DNA of 56,646 nucleotides, from the NCBI RefSeq assembly GCF_001039355.2, contig NW_019775651.1, forward strand, positions 20,812 to 77,457, written 5' to 3'. Origin of the DNA: Lingula anatina. Its lineage: Eukaryota > Brachiopoda > Lingulata > Lingulida > Lingulidae. The notes under the pieces were generated by a model. That model did no database searches, was not told the DNA's origin, and saw only the letters and a list, made by a program, of their open reading frames with translations. Below, piece after piece: positions 46,139-56,641 of the stretch. Within the stretch, counting starts at the first letter, position 1; every line of letters starts with the position of its first letter. The translations under genes were made by a program, and so were the position numbers.

Positions 46139-47700
46139 TGGAATCTCAGTCTAATGATATGATAAAAATAAATAAAGCATCCATGTTTTCCTCACCTGAT
46201 AGTTAAGATAATATTCATTCGGTTTCTTTGTTTGTAAGTTCCTGACTCATGATATTGTAAAATCATGCAGACTCACACATAAGGGTCGGGGTGGTGGGGT
46301 GGTTTTGGTGGTGGTGGTGGTGGTGGGAGGGGGTATACTAATATTTATAAATGGCCAAGTTCAAGTTCAACGGAAATTAATAACGAAACATTTTAAAATG
46401 ATCGATTTTCTTTATATCAACAACTGTCGATTTTTCCTGGTACTTCCACTAATGCTCATAAAATATACAGATACCACACCACGTCCTGTTCTGCTAGGAC
46501 TGTTTTAACCCAAATGTAAGCATATACTCGTACATAGTCATAGCATTTACCAGATCACCAAAATAGCGAGCCACAGTGTTGTCAAGAGCGCAATAAAAAG
46601 AAAAAAGTTCTTTTCAATCAATGCATATCTTGTTCCCACTTTCAAGGATCCACATTCGAATAATTTGCGTCTTAAATGCCGATAATTATCAACGTTTGTT
46701 TACAATCCATTAAATTGAATGGGACTGGGGATAAATCGGCCCATCAAGAGTAAAACCAAACCCTTTCAAGCCGCTGTCAGTTGGCAAATTTCTTTCAACA
46801 ACGGCTTATGTCATTTTTTATAGTAAAATTATTTGTTAACCTTTTCTGATCACCTTATTTGATCATGGTTCTTCCAATACTTCTGAATTTAGTTCATTTC
46901 CTCACTTTTATTAAACATAAATGTATTGAAAATTAATTTGGATATCAATTTCAATTTTAAAATACGTGCATGTATGTAGAAATACAAGTACTGTAGTAAA
47001 TTACATGTGTATCGTAGAATGAGAATTCAGTTACAAACTGAAAGCGATGGGATTGTTTTATGCAACATACTTTGAAATGGCATATCAGACGCAAACGTAG
47101 CAGCTACTTCACATTATTTTTTCGGTAATTCATGAGATAAAACCTGGCAAAGAAGCAAATAACCCTCGATATGAAGACCAACCGAATCAGCGAAAATAAG
47201 TTATGAGAAACTAGATTGAAATGTACCTATGTGGGGAAAATAAACGAAAAATAAAAAAGGTCCAAAACCAATGAAACTAATATGTTTCTTTAGTCTACCG
47301 GAAATATACCATCCATACTGCTTATTAATACGGGGGTAATGCGCTGTAGACAATCCCCGGCACGTACGAAAACTGCCGAACGGATTAAAGGTTTGTGGAT
47401 TGAAACATATTGCAAGTAGCCAGTAATCTCGCATTCATACCATGAAATCGTGGTTTGAGCCACACATTTGGGCCTGTGTGCCACATATCTTAGGCTTGAG
47501 TTCGAAAACGCACAATTCGTTATAAAGTCTGATATTACCTGAGCGCTCTTAGTAGGGCACTATTGACAAAACGCTTTCCCGGAGGTCTTAAGAAGAGGAT
47601 GTGTGTTAAGCCACTTATATTTTACCTTGTCTTTACGATAAAGTTTCATATTAAGCGAGTGTGAATTCCAAATAATTTTAAAACACCTTTTCTTTATTTA
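45110..47700 (-). repeat. Upstream flank of SDR copy C and inter-unit spacer
   Basis: Array-unit sequence shared with B and D: AC-rich tract near 45280, GCAACGCGTGGGATGATC near 45450, a CTCTTGCAGACG-type word near 45825, a TAA microsatellite at 46098-46137, a GGT-rich tract near 46290-46330 and the TTGATCATGG block at 46735-46960. About 47130-47690 matches 55220-55670. No exon is supported. Confidence 0.7.
46098..46137. repeat. (TAA)n microsatellite shared by the SDR units
   Basis: About 13 units, at the same position as runs at 24979-25017 (inverted), 37243-37267 and 54547-54597. Lengths differ between units. Confidence 0.95.
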
Positions 47701-47724
47701 ATTTTATTAGAAAAGCAGAAGACT

Positions 47725-48225
47725 CCCAGCAGGCATAGTGACGTTAGATCAACGTTGAAAACAGGTTTGGACGTTGAATTGCCGTTGATCTACCTAAATT
47801 CAACGTAAAATCAACGTTGATCCAGCAAATTAAAAACACCGTCATAATGTGACGTTGACTCAACGTTGTATTTTGGTCATTGACTCAACGTTGTTGTTTG
47901 GTCGTCGTGATGCAAGACATGGATTGTAATTTAAAATATTAATTATTGAAAACGTGATACTATGTTTATCAATACTGTAGCGAACTTTGTCAAAATATTA
48001 AAAAAAGGTGCTTTAAAGTAAAAGAGACAACTTTATTTTGTGTCTTTAGTGAACTAGTGAATTTTTTAAACTTGTTATTCAGAAATACATTCCAATACAC
48101 TTCCTGGCAAGGTCAGCTAACACTAAGATGAATTAGTCGCTGTAAATGTGATGGAGTGAAGTTAACAATGTTGACAGTTCAGGGTACCCTGTTATAGATA
48201 GACAGGTTGAGGTGACCGTAACTTT

Positions 48226-48299
<74 letters not shown>

Positions 48300-48448
48300 A
48301 TGCAAGAATGTTGTCTAACAACTGGGGTTGATACAATGTTGTTATCTGACGTTGATCCAACTTTCAAATCCAACGTTTATCCAACGTCTTATCAATGTTA
48401 TGGTTCAATGTTGTTTAAACGTTAAAACAACATAAGTTGCCTGCTGGG
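47725..48448. mobile_element. 724-bp MITE with CCCAGCAGGCA ends, nested in a LINE tail
   Basis: It starts CCCAGCAGGCATAGTGACG and ends CATAAGTTGCCTGCTGGG. CT precedes it at 47723-47724 and repeats after it at 48449-48450. The same LINE fragment at 55705-55720 reads AGAAGACTGACAATT without an insertion. The interior has many copies of the palindrome CAACGTTG and a TA microsatellite at 48227-48280. No transposase frame is present. The TIRs are 10-11 bp and the target duplication is 2 bp. Confidence 0.85.
48227..48298. repeat. (TA)n and poly(T) tract
   Basis: About 27 TA units followed by a run of T inside the CCCAGCAGGCA MITE. Confidence 0.95.
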
Positions 48449-48724
48449 CTGACAATTTTAAATCACTTCTAAAGGCCCACATTTTTAAATCTATATATAT
48501 CTCTTAGATTTTTTAAATATAGATTTTAATAAGATTAGCAGTGTTAATTTTAAATGGTTTCCAATGAGTGTTTTAGATTTAAATATTGTCGTTATTTTAA
48601 TGATTTTAGTTATATTATCCATCATTGTAAGGCGCCTTGAGGTAGCATGTTAGGCGCCTTATAAAAAGCTTCTTCTTCTTCTTCTTCTTCTTCTTATTAT
48701 TAGTAGTAGTAGTAGTATCATTAT

Positions 48725-49400
48725 AGAGCTAAAATAAAGTCGACATGCCAAGTCATAATCCAATGTAACCCCTCGTTCAGCCCAAAAGGAGCTTTCAAAC
48801 TGTACCTTCATCACAATTCTGGTCGAAAATTGACCAATTTACCTGTCCATCCAGTTTGTAAAATTCTGCTAAATGACGCAGTATTGCGCGCGCACTGCAG
48901 CTGCATTATAATCACCAATCTGAGGCCCGTAGCCAGGGGGGGGGGGGGGGGGGTTCAAAAGAATCGCCCTTTTTGCTGGGAAAGGTCCACTCTGGGGGTA
49001 AAATTTGATCTAGGTACATTTTTTCAGAAAAAGAACCCTCCTTTTGAAAATGCTGGCTGCGGGCCTGACTCTAATGTACCCTCTGCCAGGGTGGCGGATA
49101 TTATAGGCACAATTTTCATATTTCCAGTTAGGAGATTGACGATATTTAACCAGAGACATAATCTGTGAATATCTAGTGAAAATTCTATCTATGGCCCTGG
49201 TAATGCATGGGTGCAAATTGTAGCTGCGCGCGCAACAGCATACTTGTTCAAATGGATCTCCCAAAAAGATCAAGGGTTTAAAATAGCACAAAAAGAAAGC
49301 AGAATAATGTACAGGGGTATATACTGCCTGATGTAATGTGAAGTCCAGTAGCTTAGAGAGATCTAGTTTATAAAACCCCTTGTCTTGGCACTTGCTCCAA
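48725..49400 (-). repeat. SDR 3'-flank block, copy D
   Basis: Matches 37850-38520 and 55940-56470. It is interrupted by the G-rich MITE at 48922-49068. It lies directly downstream of the SDR D stop codon. Confidence 0.8.
48922..49068. mobile_element. 147-bp MITE with GGCCCGTAGCCAG ends and poly-G tract
   Basis: It starts GAGGCCCGTAGCCAGGGGG and ends TGGCTGCGGGCCTGA; after the first base or two the ends are inverted repeats with one mismatch. The uninterrupted sites are at about 38052 and 56340 in the sister units (ATCACCACTCTAATG, ATCACCACTCCAATG). It has no coding capacity. Confidence 0.85.
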
Positions 49401-49527
49401 CCAAGGTACATGTACATGTACGAGTCCCTTGAATATGACGACAGATACAAAGAAGAATCCCAAAATATGTATCTCTTTGCTAACACCGCTTCACAATAAA
49501 TACCAAGCACTTAGAAAGTGGTATGAT

Positions 49528-52299
49528 CTACAGCGCGGTCTCCCTCGGCTGCACAAGAATCTCGTTGACGGCCACGTGCTCTGGCTGCGTGACTGCGTAG
49601 AGGACTGCCTGTGCGATGACTTCAGGTTTCAGAATTTGGTAAGGACGAGGGTATGTGTACAGCTGTTTACACTGAAATGATAATAATATATTTTTTGCAC
49701 GATCTAGGTCACTGGTTTTTATAATGCTTCTTTCAAAGAGAATTTGCTTCATTTATTCTGCAAACAAAACCTTCCCGGAAGCAAATGCCAGCTGGCCGAA
49801 ATGCCATTTTGATATTTAGGCCTCACAAACAAAATTTGCTGTTAGTGATTTCGAGCCACGGACTTGTAAATTATCTACTAAACCAAAATTCCATGGAAAC
49901 TATTTTTACTTTATCCTATTCGTTACTATTTTAGACTTGGAATTTCCGAAAGCTTGTCGTGCAGTTTTCGTACTTGAACAGCGAGAGACCAAATCTAAAG
50001 CTGACCAAACCGTTTGAAATAAATATTGCGGTCCTCGCAGCAAGTATTTTGACGTTCGCACCATGAAATCGCAGCCCAAGTCTATAATTCGGCGTTCATA
50101 ATCAAAAACCGCCATTCGCAATCCTAAACGACCAATTTGTCTAAAAGGCCAGGTATTGTTAAGCCTACACTCTGAATATGCACGGTACGAGATATTGATA
50201 GTTCTTCGGTTTTCTGAAACCTTCAATTGTCACATGTTTTGTGTACATGTGCTTAATCTACAGTACAGTATGCTGCTTAATCCTCTAGATCCTGTCATGC
50301 TTTACACGATATAAACAAAGCAACCTCTGAGGAAACGTATACTTATAAGTGTAGCACAATCACTGGTTATAAAACAAATGCAAATTAACTCGTAACCCTT
50401 AATTTAATTTTGACGATAAATTGATGTAGCATGTCATGTACATGTAGATCAATTATCGATTTTTACTTTAAAAGGGGACAATAAGAAATCTTGTGGACAT
50501 AGTATGTCTTTAAACGTTTTACCTGTTCATCTTCCATTGTCATTAAATACCTGGCGAAACCGGGCGTTTCAACTTCGCCAGGCTGGATACATGTTACACG
50601 TACACCATCCTTACAAACTTCTTGACGAAGCGTCCGTGACATCCCCTCTACGAAGAACTTCGACCCTGTGTATACGGCTATCCCTACCAAAGGCTGTAAT
50701 GTCATAGTAATATATGCAATGGATTAATATGCATTTCAACAGAACTGATCATTAAATTGAAGGTTTGCTGCATGTCTGATCCAAATATGTAAAACGCGTT
50801 AAATTTCATATAAAAAATGACAAGTAACTGGGTTTTGAATAGTATGAATTTGATGACAAGGTTCCTTGCACTTTTTGAAGTAAAATTGCTATTGAATGAA
50901 TAGTTGTAGGTGATTTGATTTGCAGAATGAGGGACGTAAGAACAAACTGATTTACTAAGCAAAATAGGTTTAAGTTAACCAAGTTTGAAACAAAATGATG
51001 AAAATCACCAAGGATTATTTTTGCAACTCTGAAAACTGATAGGTCAACAGGCTTTCTGACTGAATCGGAGAGTCCCACTTGCATTTTTCATACAGAAGGG
51101 AGAGCTGGCAATTAACTATTACCGTCTTTCCACTTTGTGATGACATGTTGACGATATGACCTCTTTTCCTTTCACACATCCCGGAGATCACAGCCCCAAT
51201 GCAGTTCAACACTCCCTGAATAAGAAAATTCTGACAGATGCTTTTTGGAAAAATCAAAGATTTTTATACACATTTGAGGATGCTCCAACGACACATCTTT
51301 TGTCTAAATGGCCTAAAATGCGTGTCTACGGGTGAACCTTGCCAAGGTAAGACCTTCTAACTAGAAAATTACCATCAAATAAAAGTAGTCTATGTTGGCG
51401 TTTCCTTCATGTTAAGCAAGAAAGAAGCATGGATTTCTAAATAAATAATAATTCGCTTGTGTAATTGAAATGGTACAAAACAACCAATCCCATTCTAAGC
51501 TTGAGGATTGCCAATAATTGGTGACTGCCAGTACACTCTGGAAACCACGGTGGCCCTACCTTGATGTTCACATCCACTTGCTGATCCCACTCCTCCTCGT
51601 GAAGGTTCTTCATACACCTTATCACCCAGATACCCGCATTGTTCACCAAGATATCCACGGGACCCAGGGTGCTTTCTGTGTGCTGAATAAGCTCCTTCAC
51701 CTGCGCGCAGATATTTAGAATTGTACTCTTTAAGTGCTTGGTTTTAAGATCATTATTATCAATAACAATTTAACCATTTTAAGAATACTTTTAAAAATTT
51801 AATTTTAAGGATCCCACTAAATAGGTACAAGGTACAGTATAAGCGTACACCGTAGTCTTACCATTTAAAGAACAACGTTGCTTTCACTTTGAAGAACTGT
51901 ACCGGAAGATACCGCATAGAACTCGTCGCCTTTCCCTCAAACTCTCGTTAATACCAAACAAATCTTTTTCTCTGTTTTATTTCTTGAAATTATGCAAATA
52001 TTGCCAAACGCGAATCTTATTGAAAATTTCCTGCCCCAATTCATAACACGACTGGCATCTCATTCATACACAATGCCACACCCTTTTTACCTCAGCTCTG
52101 TTCGTTACATCACATCTCACTGCTAGAGCTGCGCCCCCTTCCTTTGAAATTTCATCCTGGATTTTTTTTAACAGGTTCTCCCGCCTTGCTGCCATGGCAA
52201 CCTTGGCACCAGCAGCAGCCAGTTGACGAGAGATGGCAGCACCAATGCCACTAGAGGCTCCTGTTACCACGGCAACCTTTCCATAAAGAGGTTTGTCAT
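49528..52299 (-). CDS. SDR copy D: classical short-chain dehydrogenase/reductase
   Basis: Exons 2-6: 52091-52299 (209 nt), 51560-51700 (141), 51123-51215 (93), 50523-50693 (171) and 49528-49671 (144, stop TAG), 251 residues after an unplaced first exon. Exon 2 starts in phase 1 after TTTTCAG. It carries DKPLYGKVAVVTGASSGIG, then VAMAARRENL; exon 3 has NNAGIWVIRCMKNLHEEEW; exon 4 has NMSSQSGK; exon 5 has YTGSK and PGEVETPG; exon 6 has HVAVNEILVQPRETAL. All catalytic and cofactor residues are present, so an active NADP(H)-dependent oxidoreductase is likely; the substrate is unknown. A 436-bp MITE lies just upstream of exon 2, between it and the conserved upstream region. Confidence 0.85.
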
Positions 52300-52370
52300 C
52301 TGAAAATTGTATTAAATTTTCTGTTTAATGAATAAAACTTATTTCATTAGACAAAGACCACCCTATCAAT

Positions 52371-52737
52371 GTAACAGCTTTCACTGTACTTTATTAAGAA
52401 CCCGAGTTTAATCTGTAAGTTGACGTGGCAGAAACGAGAAACGTATGTCTTATTAATACTTTACAAATAAACAAAAAGAACTTAATGCAGAACTGAACTT
52501 ACATAGAAATATTTACGTGAACAACATTTATGAACTAATTATACTTATTTTTATGATTAAACTAAACTTCTAAACAATATAAGGATGAAAAGAAATGACA
52601 AGCACTGAAAATATCAAACAAAATAACTTAAAGAAATACAAAATCTTAACACAAAGAAAATGAAAAGCAAACCAATCAAGTCTATCTCACCTGTAAGTTG
52701 ACGTGGCAGAAACGAGAAACGAATGTGCCGCGTAAGN

Positions 52738-52804
<67 letters not shown>

Positions 52805-52806
52805 AC
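52371..52806. mobile_element. 436-bp MITE with ATCAAT target duplication
   Basis: It starts GTAACAGCTTT and ends ATATATGTTAC (6-bp inverted ends GTAACA/TGTTAC), flanked by ATCAAT at 52365-52370 and 52807-52812. Copy C has a single ATCAAT at 44805-44810 with continuous flanks, a clean empty site. Inside, a sequence of about 30 bp (CTGTAAGTTGACGTGGCAGA...) is directly repeated at 52413 and 52691. A TA run (52739-52800) with an N at 52737 precedes the right end. Confidence 0.85.
52739..52800. repeat. (TA)n microsatellite
   Basis: About 31 TA units next to the N at 52737, so the length is uncertain. Confidence 0.95.
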
Positions 52807-52970
52807 ATCAATATCGGAAAAAGGCAGCACTGCAGAATCTTCGTTTTGTGTTTTTTACTTCCATCCTTCCGGTGACACATTGCCATTTTCTGTAGTTCAT
52901 GCTACTCAGCTCAACAGCTAGGAATTCCAAGACAGAATTACGTTGAGTTTTGATATTTCTGGCATTAAAT

Positions 52971-53069
52971 AAAGTATAGCACAGGTGCTGAGCTTACGTA
53001 ATATGCCCCGACTGGATGAAGACTAAAGAAATAGGGGAGATAAATCAGCTTAGCACCTGTGCTTTATTT
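52971..53069. promoter_or_regulatory. Inverted pair of CAGGTG arms upstream of SDR copy D
   Basis: Arms AAAGTATAGCACAGGTGCTG and its diverged reverse complement (53047-53069) enclose a spacer homologous to the one before copy C (AAAGAAATAGGG). This is the same position relative to the gene, further out because of the MITE insertion. Confidence 0.45.
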
Positions 53070-54545
53070 CATATTACGCATATTTTTGACAAAGGAGGCC
53101 AAGGTCGCTGTTCATATTATTTAGGGTACTGTGTGCAATATCAAAAATTCTCAATGTACTTCAGTCTTGTGAGGTTAACCCTCTTAGGCTAACGACTGGC
53201 TGAGGCCAATTGAGTAATTTAAATATGTTCCGTAAAACTACCGCCCACTGCAATTGGACAACTAACACACTCAACGCCATCTGCATTTCACTCTGGTTAA
53301 CTTCTGTTATCATCTGTTTGGTCAAAGCCTTCTAATTTGATATCATTGACTGGCGGCACACCAACTGTTAGAATTGAGCAAATTTAGGGTCGTGAGCAAG
53401 CGTATAATGAGTACGGCAGAGAACCTCTATGCACTAGTACATGCATATAGGAGGACCTTGATGAACACGACGTAAAAAACATCATTTGTACTAGTAAAGG
53501 AACTTCGAAACTTCTTACTATGATTGGACAATGCGTCCTAGGCACCGCCATGTTTTACCCTACGCGTTGTGCGGGTGTTTGAAACTGAACACCATTCTTG
53601 TGCAGCTTTCGTGGAAGGAACTCCGCGGATTCCGGTGGCAAAATACTCCATTATATTAGTTCTGAATCAAACTTCCAGCCGCGTGATGTGGGAGTTAAAC
53701 AACATCTCTCAGGCTTCAGATAACGGCCTGAAAGCAGACGCGTGATGCAATCCTCAGACGCAAGTCGCGAGTTTTGTACAGTGCGTTGGATAACGAAAAG
53801 TCCAGAACTGCACATATTGTAGATATTAATGCATTTTGAGCAATAAGACGAATATATCTTATGAATCTAATATTATTGTTATAAAGTGTTGTTGTTGTCT
53901 GCTTTTCGCGCGGTTTTAAGTAGGTCGCCATAAAATCTCGCTCGATATCGCGTGACTATGCAGAGTCAAAGAGGGCTCCGTCAGTTAAAATCTCTTAAGA
54001 GATTTTAACAAAAAACCAGTCAACTATAGACCCCATCTACATGTACTTAGACAAAATGTTTTCAACAATGCAATATGAAACACCCATTATAAAAACACGC
54101 ATAATAATGTGTGACCTAGATAAAGCGATATTCAAACATTGTGAAAATCAAAGTTCTGTTGCACTGATCCGACTGAAAGCGCCTCATGTACTATACATTT
54201 TGTAGGCATATCAAAACTACCAGTATAAATTTAACACCTCCGTTTACTTAGGTGGTGCTTGAACTCACCTCTTGTAGACGACTGCATCCTAAAGAATATT
54301 GCAATTCAACTTAAATATATGATTTCCTCTGCTAAAATGCAATGCCACGAACCTGCCAGGTCACCCTATTGGGGTTGATAAACACATCATGCGTTGCTTG
54401 TAAATCATCGCTAGAGGGCGCTTAAGAACAGCAATCAGAAGTTATATAATTGTAACCAAATTCCCATGTTTTGTCACACGAACAAAGAATTAAGCGCGAA
54501 CTTGTTGGATTAAAAACAACAATGTGAACGTGATCAGCTTACTTG

Positions 54546-54600
<55 letters not shown>
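53070..54600 (-). repeat. Upstream flank of SDR copy D
   Basis: About 53200-53330 resembles the inverted copy A flank near 26850-26960. 53400-53500 resembles the copy B flank. 54010-54540 matches B and C up to the TAA microsatellite (54547-54597). A stretch with CpG-rich words (53500-53980) is specific to this unit. After the microsatellite the sequence jumps to the end of the TTGATCATGG block, so about 0.75 kb present in C is missing. Confidence 0.65.
53984..54009. repeat. 26-bp perfect palindrome
   Basis: The sequence from GTTAAAATCTC through GAGATTTTAAC, centred on CTTAAG, equals its own reverse complement. It lies exactly where unit-D-specific sequence ends and homology with the other flanks (AGTCAACTATAGA) resumes about 8 bp later. 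Confidence 0.9.
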
Positions 54601-54839
54601 TGTATTGAAAATTAATTTGGATATCAATTTCAATTCAATACGTGCATGTATGTATGTATGACTAAGTGCAAGTACAGTATTAAATTACATGTGTATTAAA
54701 TTACACGTGTTACAAGAATTTAGTAACAAACCGAAGGCGATGTGATCGTTTTGTGCAACACACTTTAAAAGGGTAGAGCAGACGCAAACGTCGCAGCGAC
54801 CTCACATTATTTTCGGAAATTCATGAGACAAAACCTTAA

Positions 54840-55670
54840 AGTTACATACGAACCGAGCATCGGTGGAGCGTGGATTCCCAGTAACACATGTAAACCACTT
54901 CTACTAGATTCTTATATGACTCAAATAAATTCGACATGCCTAGGGATAAACTGAATAGATCACTCGATCTGCCATAAAAGACCTTTAGACTGCTTCTTTC
55001 TTTAAATTTTTGGTTGTAAATTTAACCTACTTCCGTGACCTACTTTCCTGTCCCATTGACATACAGCTTAGAATGCCAGCAGAAAAATCTGTTCAAACAT
55101 CATTTACGGGTAAAATTAAACAATGCCTTTTGGTAATTCTCTTAGTTATACTACTTGAAACTATATGCTGGCATTTGGTTGGTTTTTGTGACAAAAAATT
55201 GACTTTGTATGCATCTTTAATGGTTAAGAAGCAAATATGAAGACCAACTGAATCAGCGAAAATAAGTTAAGAAACTAGATTGAAATGTACCTATGTGGGG
55301 AAAATATCAATACGGAAGTAATGCGCTGTCGACAATCCCCGGCACGTACGGAAACTGCCGAACGGATTAAAGGTTTGTGGATTGAAACATATTGCTCGTA
55401 GCCAGTAATTTCGCATGAAAGCTTGATTTTAGCCATTAATTTGGACGTTCATGCTCACAAATCTTAGGCTTGAGTTCGAAAACGCACAATTCGTTTTAAA
55501 GTCTGATATTACCTGAGCGTTCTCAGTAGGGCACTATTGACAAAACGCTTTCCTTGAGGTCTTAAGTAGAGGATGTGTATTAAGCCACTTATATTTTACC
55601 TTGTCTTTACGATAAAGTTTCATATAAAGCGTGCGTGAATTCCAAATGACGCATATACGAATAATTTTAA
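54840..55670. repeat. Inter-unit spacer shared with copies A and C
   Basis: 54840-55230 matches 25800-26190 directly (GGTGGAGCGTGGATTCCCAG, TTTTGGTAATTCTCTTA). 55220-55670 matches 47130-47690 (ATTGAAATGTACCTATGTGG, GACAATCCCCGGCACGTACG). No coding exon is supported. Confidence 0.75.
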
Positions 55671-55697
55671 AACATCTTTACTTTATTAAATTTTATT

Positions 55698-55935
55698 AGA
55701 AAAGCAGAAGACTGACAATTTTAAATCACTTCTAAAGACCCACATTTTAAAATCTGTCTATATATCTTAGATTTTTTATATATTTTAATAAGATTAGTAG
55801 TGTTAATTTTAAATGGTTTCCAATGAGTGTTTTAGATTTAAAATTTTAGTCATTTTAACGATTTTAGTTATATTATCCATTATTGTAAGGCGCCATATAA
55901 AAAGCTTATAATTATTATCATTAGTAATATTCTTA
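55698..55935 (+). mobile_element. 3' end of a LINE, uninterrupted copy
   Basis: Same fragment and position as 47702-48719 but without the nested MITE: AGAAGACTGACAATTTTAAA, GTAAGGCGCCATATAAAAAG, then an AT-rich tail. It is shared by the flanks of D and of the next unit and absent near copies A and C. Confidence 0.7.
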
Positions 55936-55939
55936 TAGA

Positions 55940-56470
55940 GCTAAAATAAAGTCGACATGCCAAGTCATAATCCAATGTAACCCCTCGTTCAGCCAAAAAG
56001 TAGCTTTTAGGCTCTGTTCTCACAACTTTTAGATCGATCTATCACCGCGGGGAGTCTCACTAGATTACTGTCAGATAATCCCCCTTAAGTGTCCGTCCCC
56101 GCCTACTACAAGCTTTGAGGGGTAATTAACTTTCGTGTCCGCCCGGCTGACAGCTATTTAGCGTGAACCCCCAGGGAGTTAGGTCGATCCAATGTAGGTC
56201 GATCTAATCTATGAGAATGGGGTGTAAAACTCTACCTTTATCAAATTTCTTGTCGAAAATTGACGAATTTACCTGTCCATCCAGTTTGTAAAATTCTGCT
56301 AAAGGACGCAGCACGGCGCGCGCAATGCAGCTGCAAAATCACCACTCCAATGTACCCTTTGCCAGGGTGGCGGATATTGTATGCACATTTTCCACATTTC
56401 CAGTTAGGAGATTGACGATATTTAACCAGAGACATAATCTGTGAATATATAGTGAAAATTCAATCCGTGG
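55940..56470 (-). repeat. SDR 3'-flank block of a further copy (E)
   Basis: Matches the 3' flanks of C and D, with a MITE inserted at 56010-56224. In the other units the SDR stop codon follows about 0.3-0.5 kb to the right, so the last exon of another SDR copy is expected just past the window edge. Confidence 0.75.
56010..56224. mobile_element. MITE of the GATCGATCTA family, copy 2
   Basis: Reverse-complement match to 30831-31053 along its length (GGGGAGTCT, TAGATTACTGTCAG, AATTAACT, TTAGCGTGAACCCCCAG). The C and D flank blocks have no insertion at this point (AGCTTTCAAACTGTACC). The ends carry imperfect inverted repeats with TTAGATCGA words. Confidence 0.75.
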
Positions 56471-56572
56471 CCCTGGTAGAGAGTAAGTCTAGGCTTCGTT
56501 CACATGGAATGTCTATTTTCTATTCGCGGTATGTCTTATGATCACGGTCTGTGCCCTGAATATCCCGCCGCA

Positions 56573-56641
56573 TAATTACTGGCAGCGCGAGCCAGTTACT
56601 TATAGTAACTTATAGTAACTGGCTCGCGCTGCCAGTAATTA
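56573..56641. repeat. Perfect 28-bp inverted repeat at the window edge
   Basis: Arm 56573-56600 (TAATTACTGGCAGCGCGAGC...) pairs perfectly with 56614-56641 around a 13-bp spacer that itself repeats TATAGTAACT. The arms are GC-rich in an AT-rich setting. It could be a hairpin, the core of a larger palindrome cut by the window end, or a foldback element. Confidence 0.9.

Larger units (their letters stand above)
47702..48719 (+). mobile_element. 3' end of a LINE, interrupted by a MITE
   Basis: The pattern is a coding-like tail (AAATCACTTCTAAAGGCCCA, reading KSLLKAHIFK), AT-rich sequence, GTAAGGCGCCTTGAGG, TTAGGCGCCTTATAAAAAGC and a (TTC)n/(TTA)n/(GTA)n tail. This is the usual 3' end of a truncated non-LTR retrotransposon. 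The same fragment is at 55698-55935 but absent at about 37855 and 30730. It is split by the MITE at 47725-48448. Confidence 0.7.

Noticed and set aside
49906-50226. Open frames in intron 5 of the SDR copies (also at 29575-29904 and 40617-40817)
   Set aside because: The intron sequence is conserved because the units are recent duplicates. Frames and lengths differ between copies and there is no shared start or domain.
52413-52723. The two CTGTAAGTTGACGTGG repeats as LTRs of a small retroelement
   Set aside because: They are only about 30 bp, lie inside the ATCAAT-flanked insertion rather than at its ends, and enclose no coding sequence.
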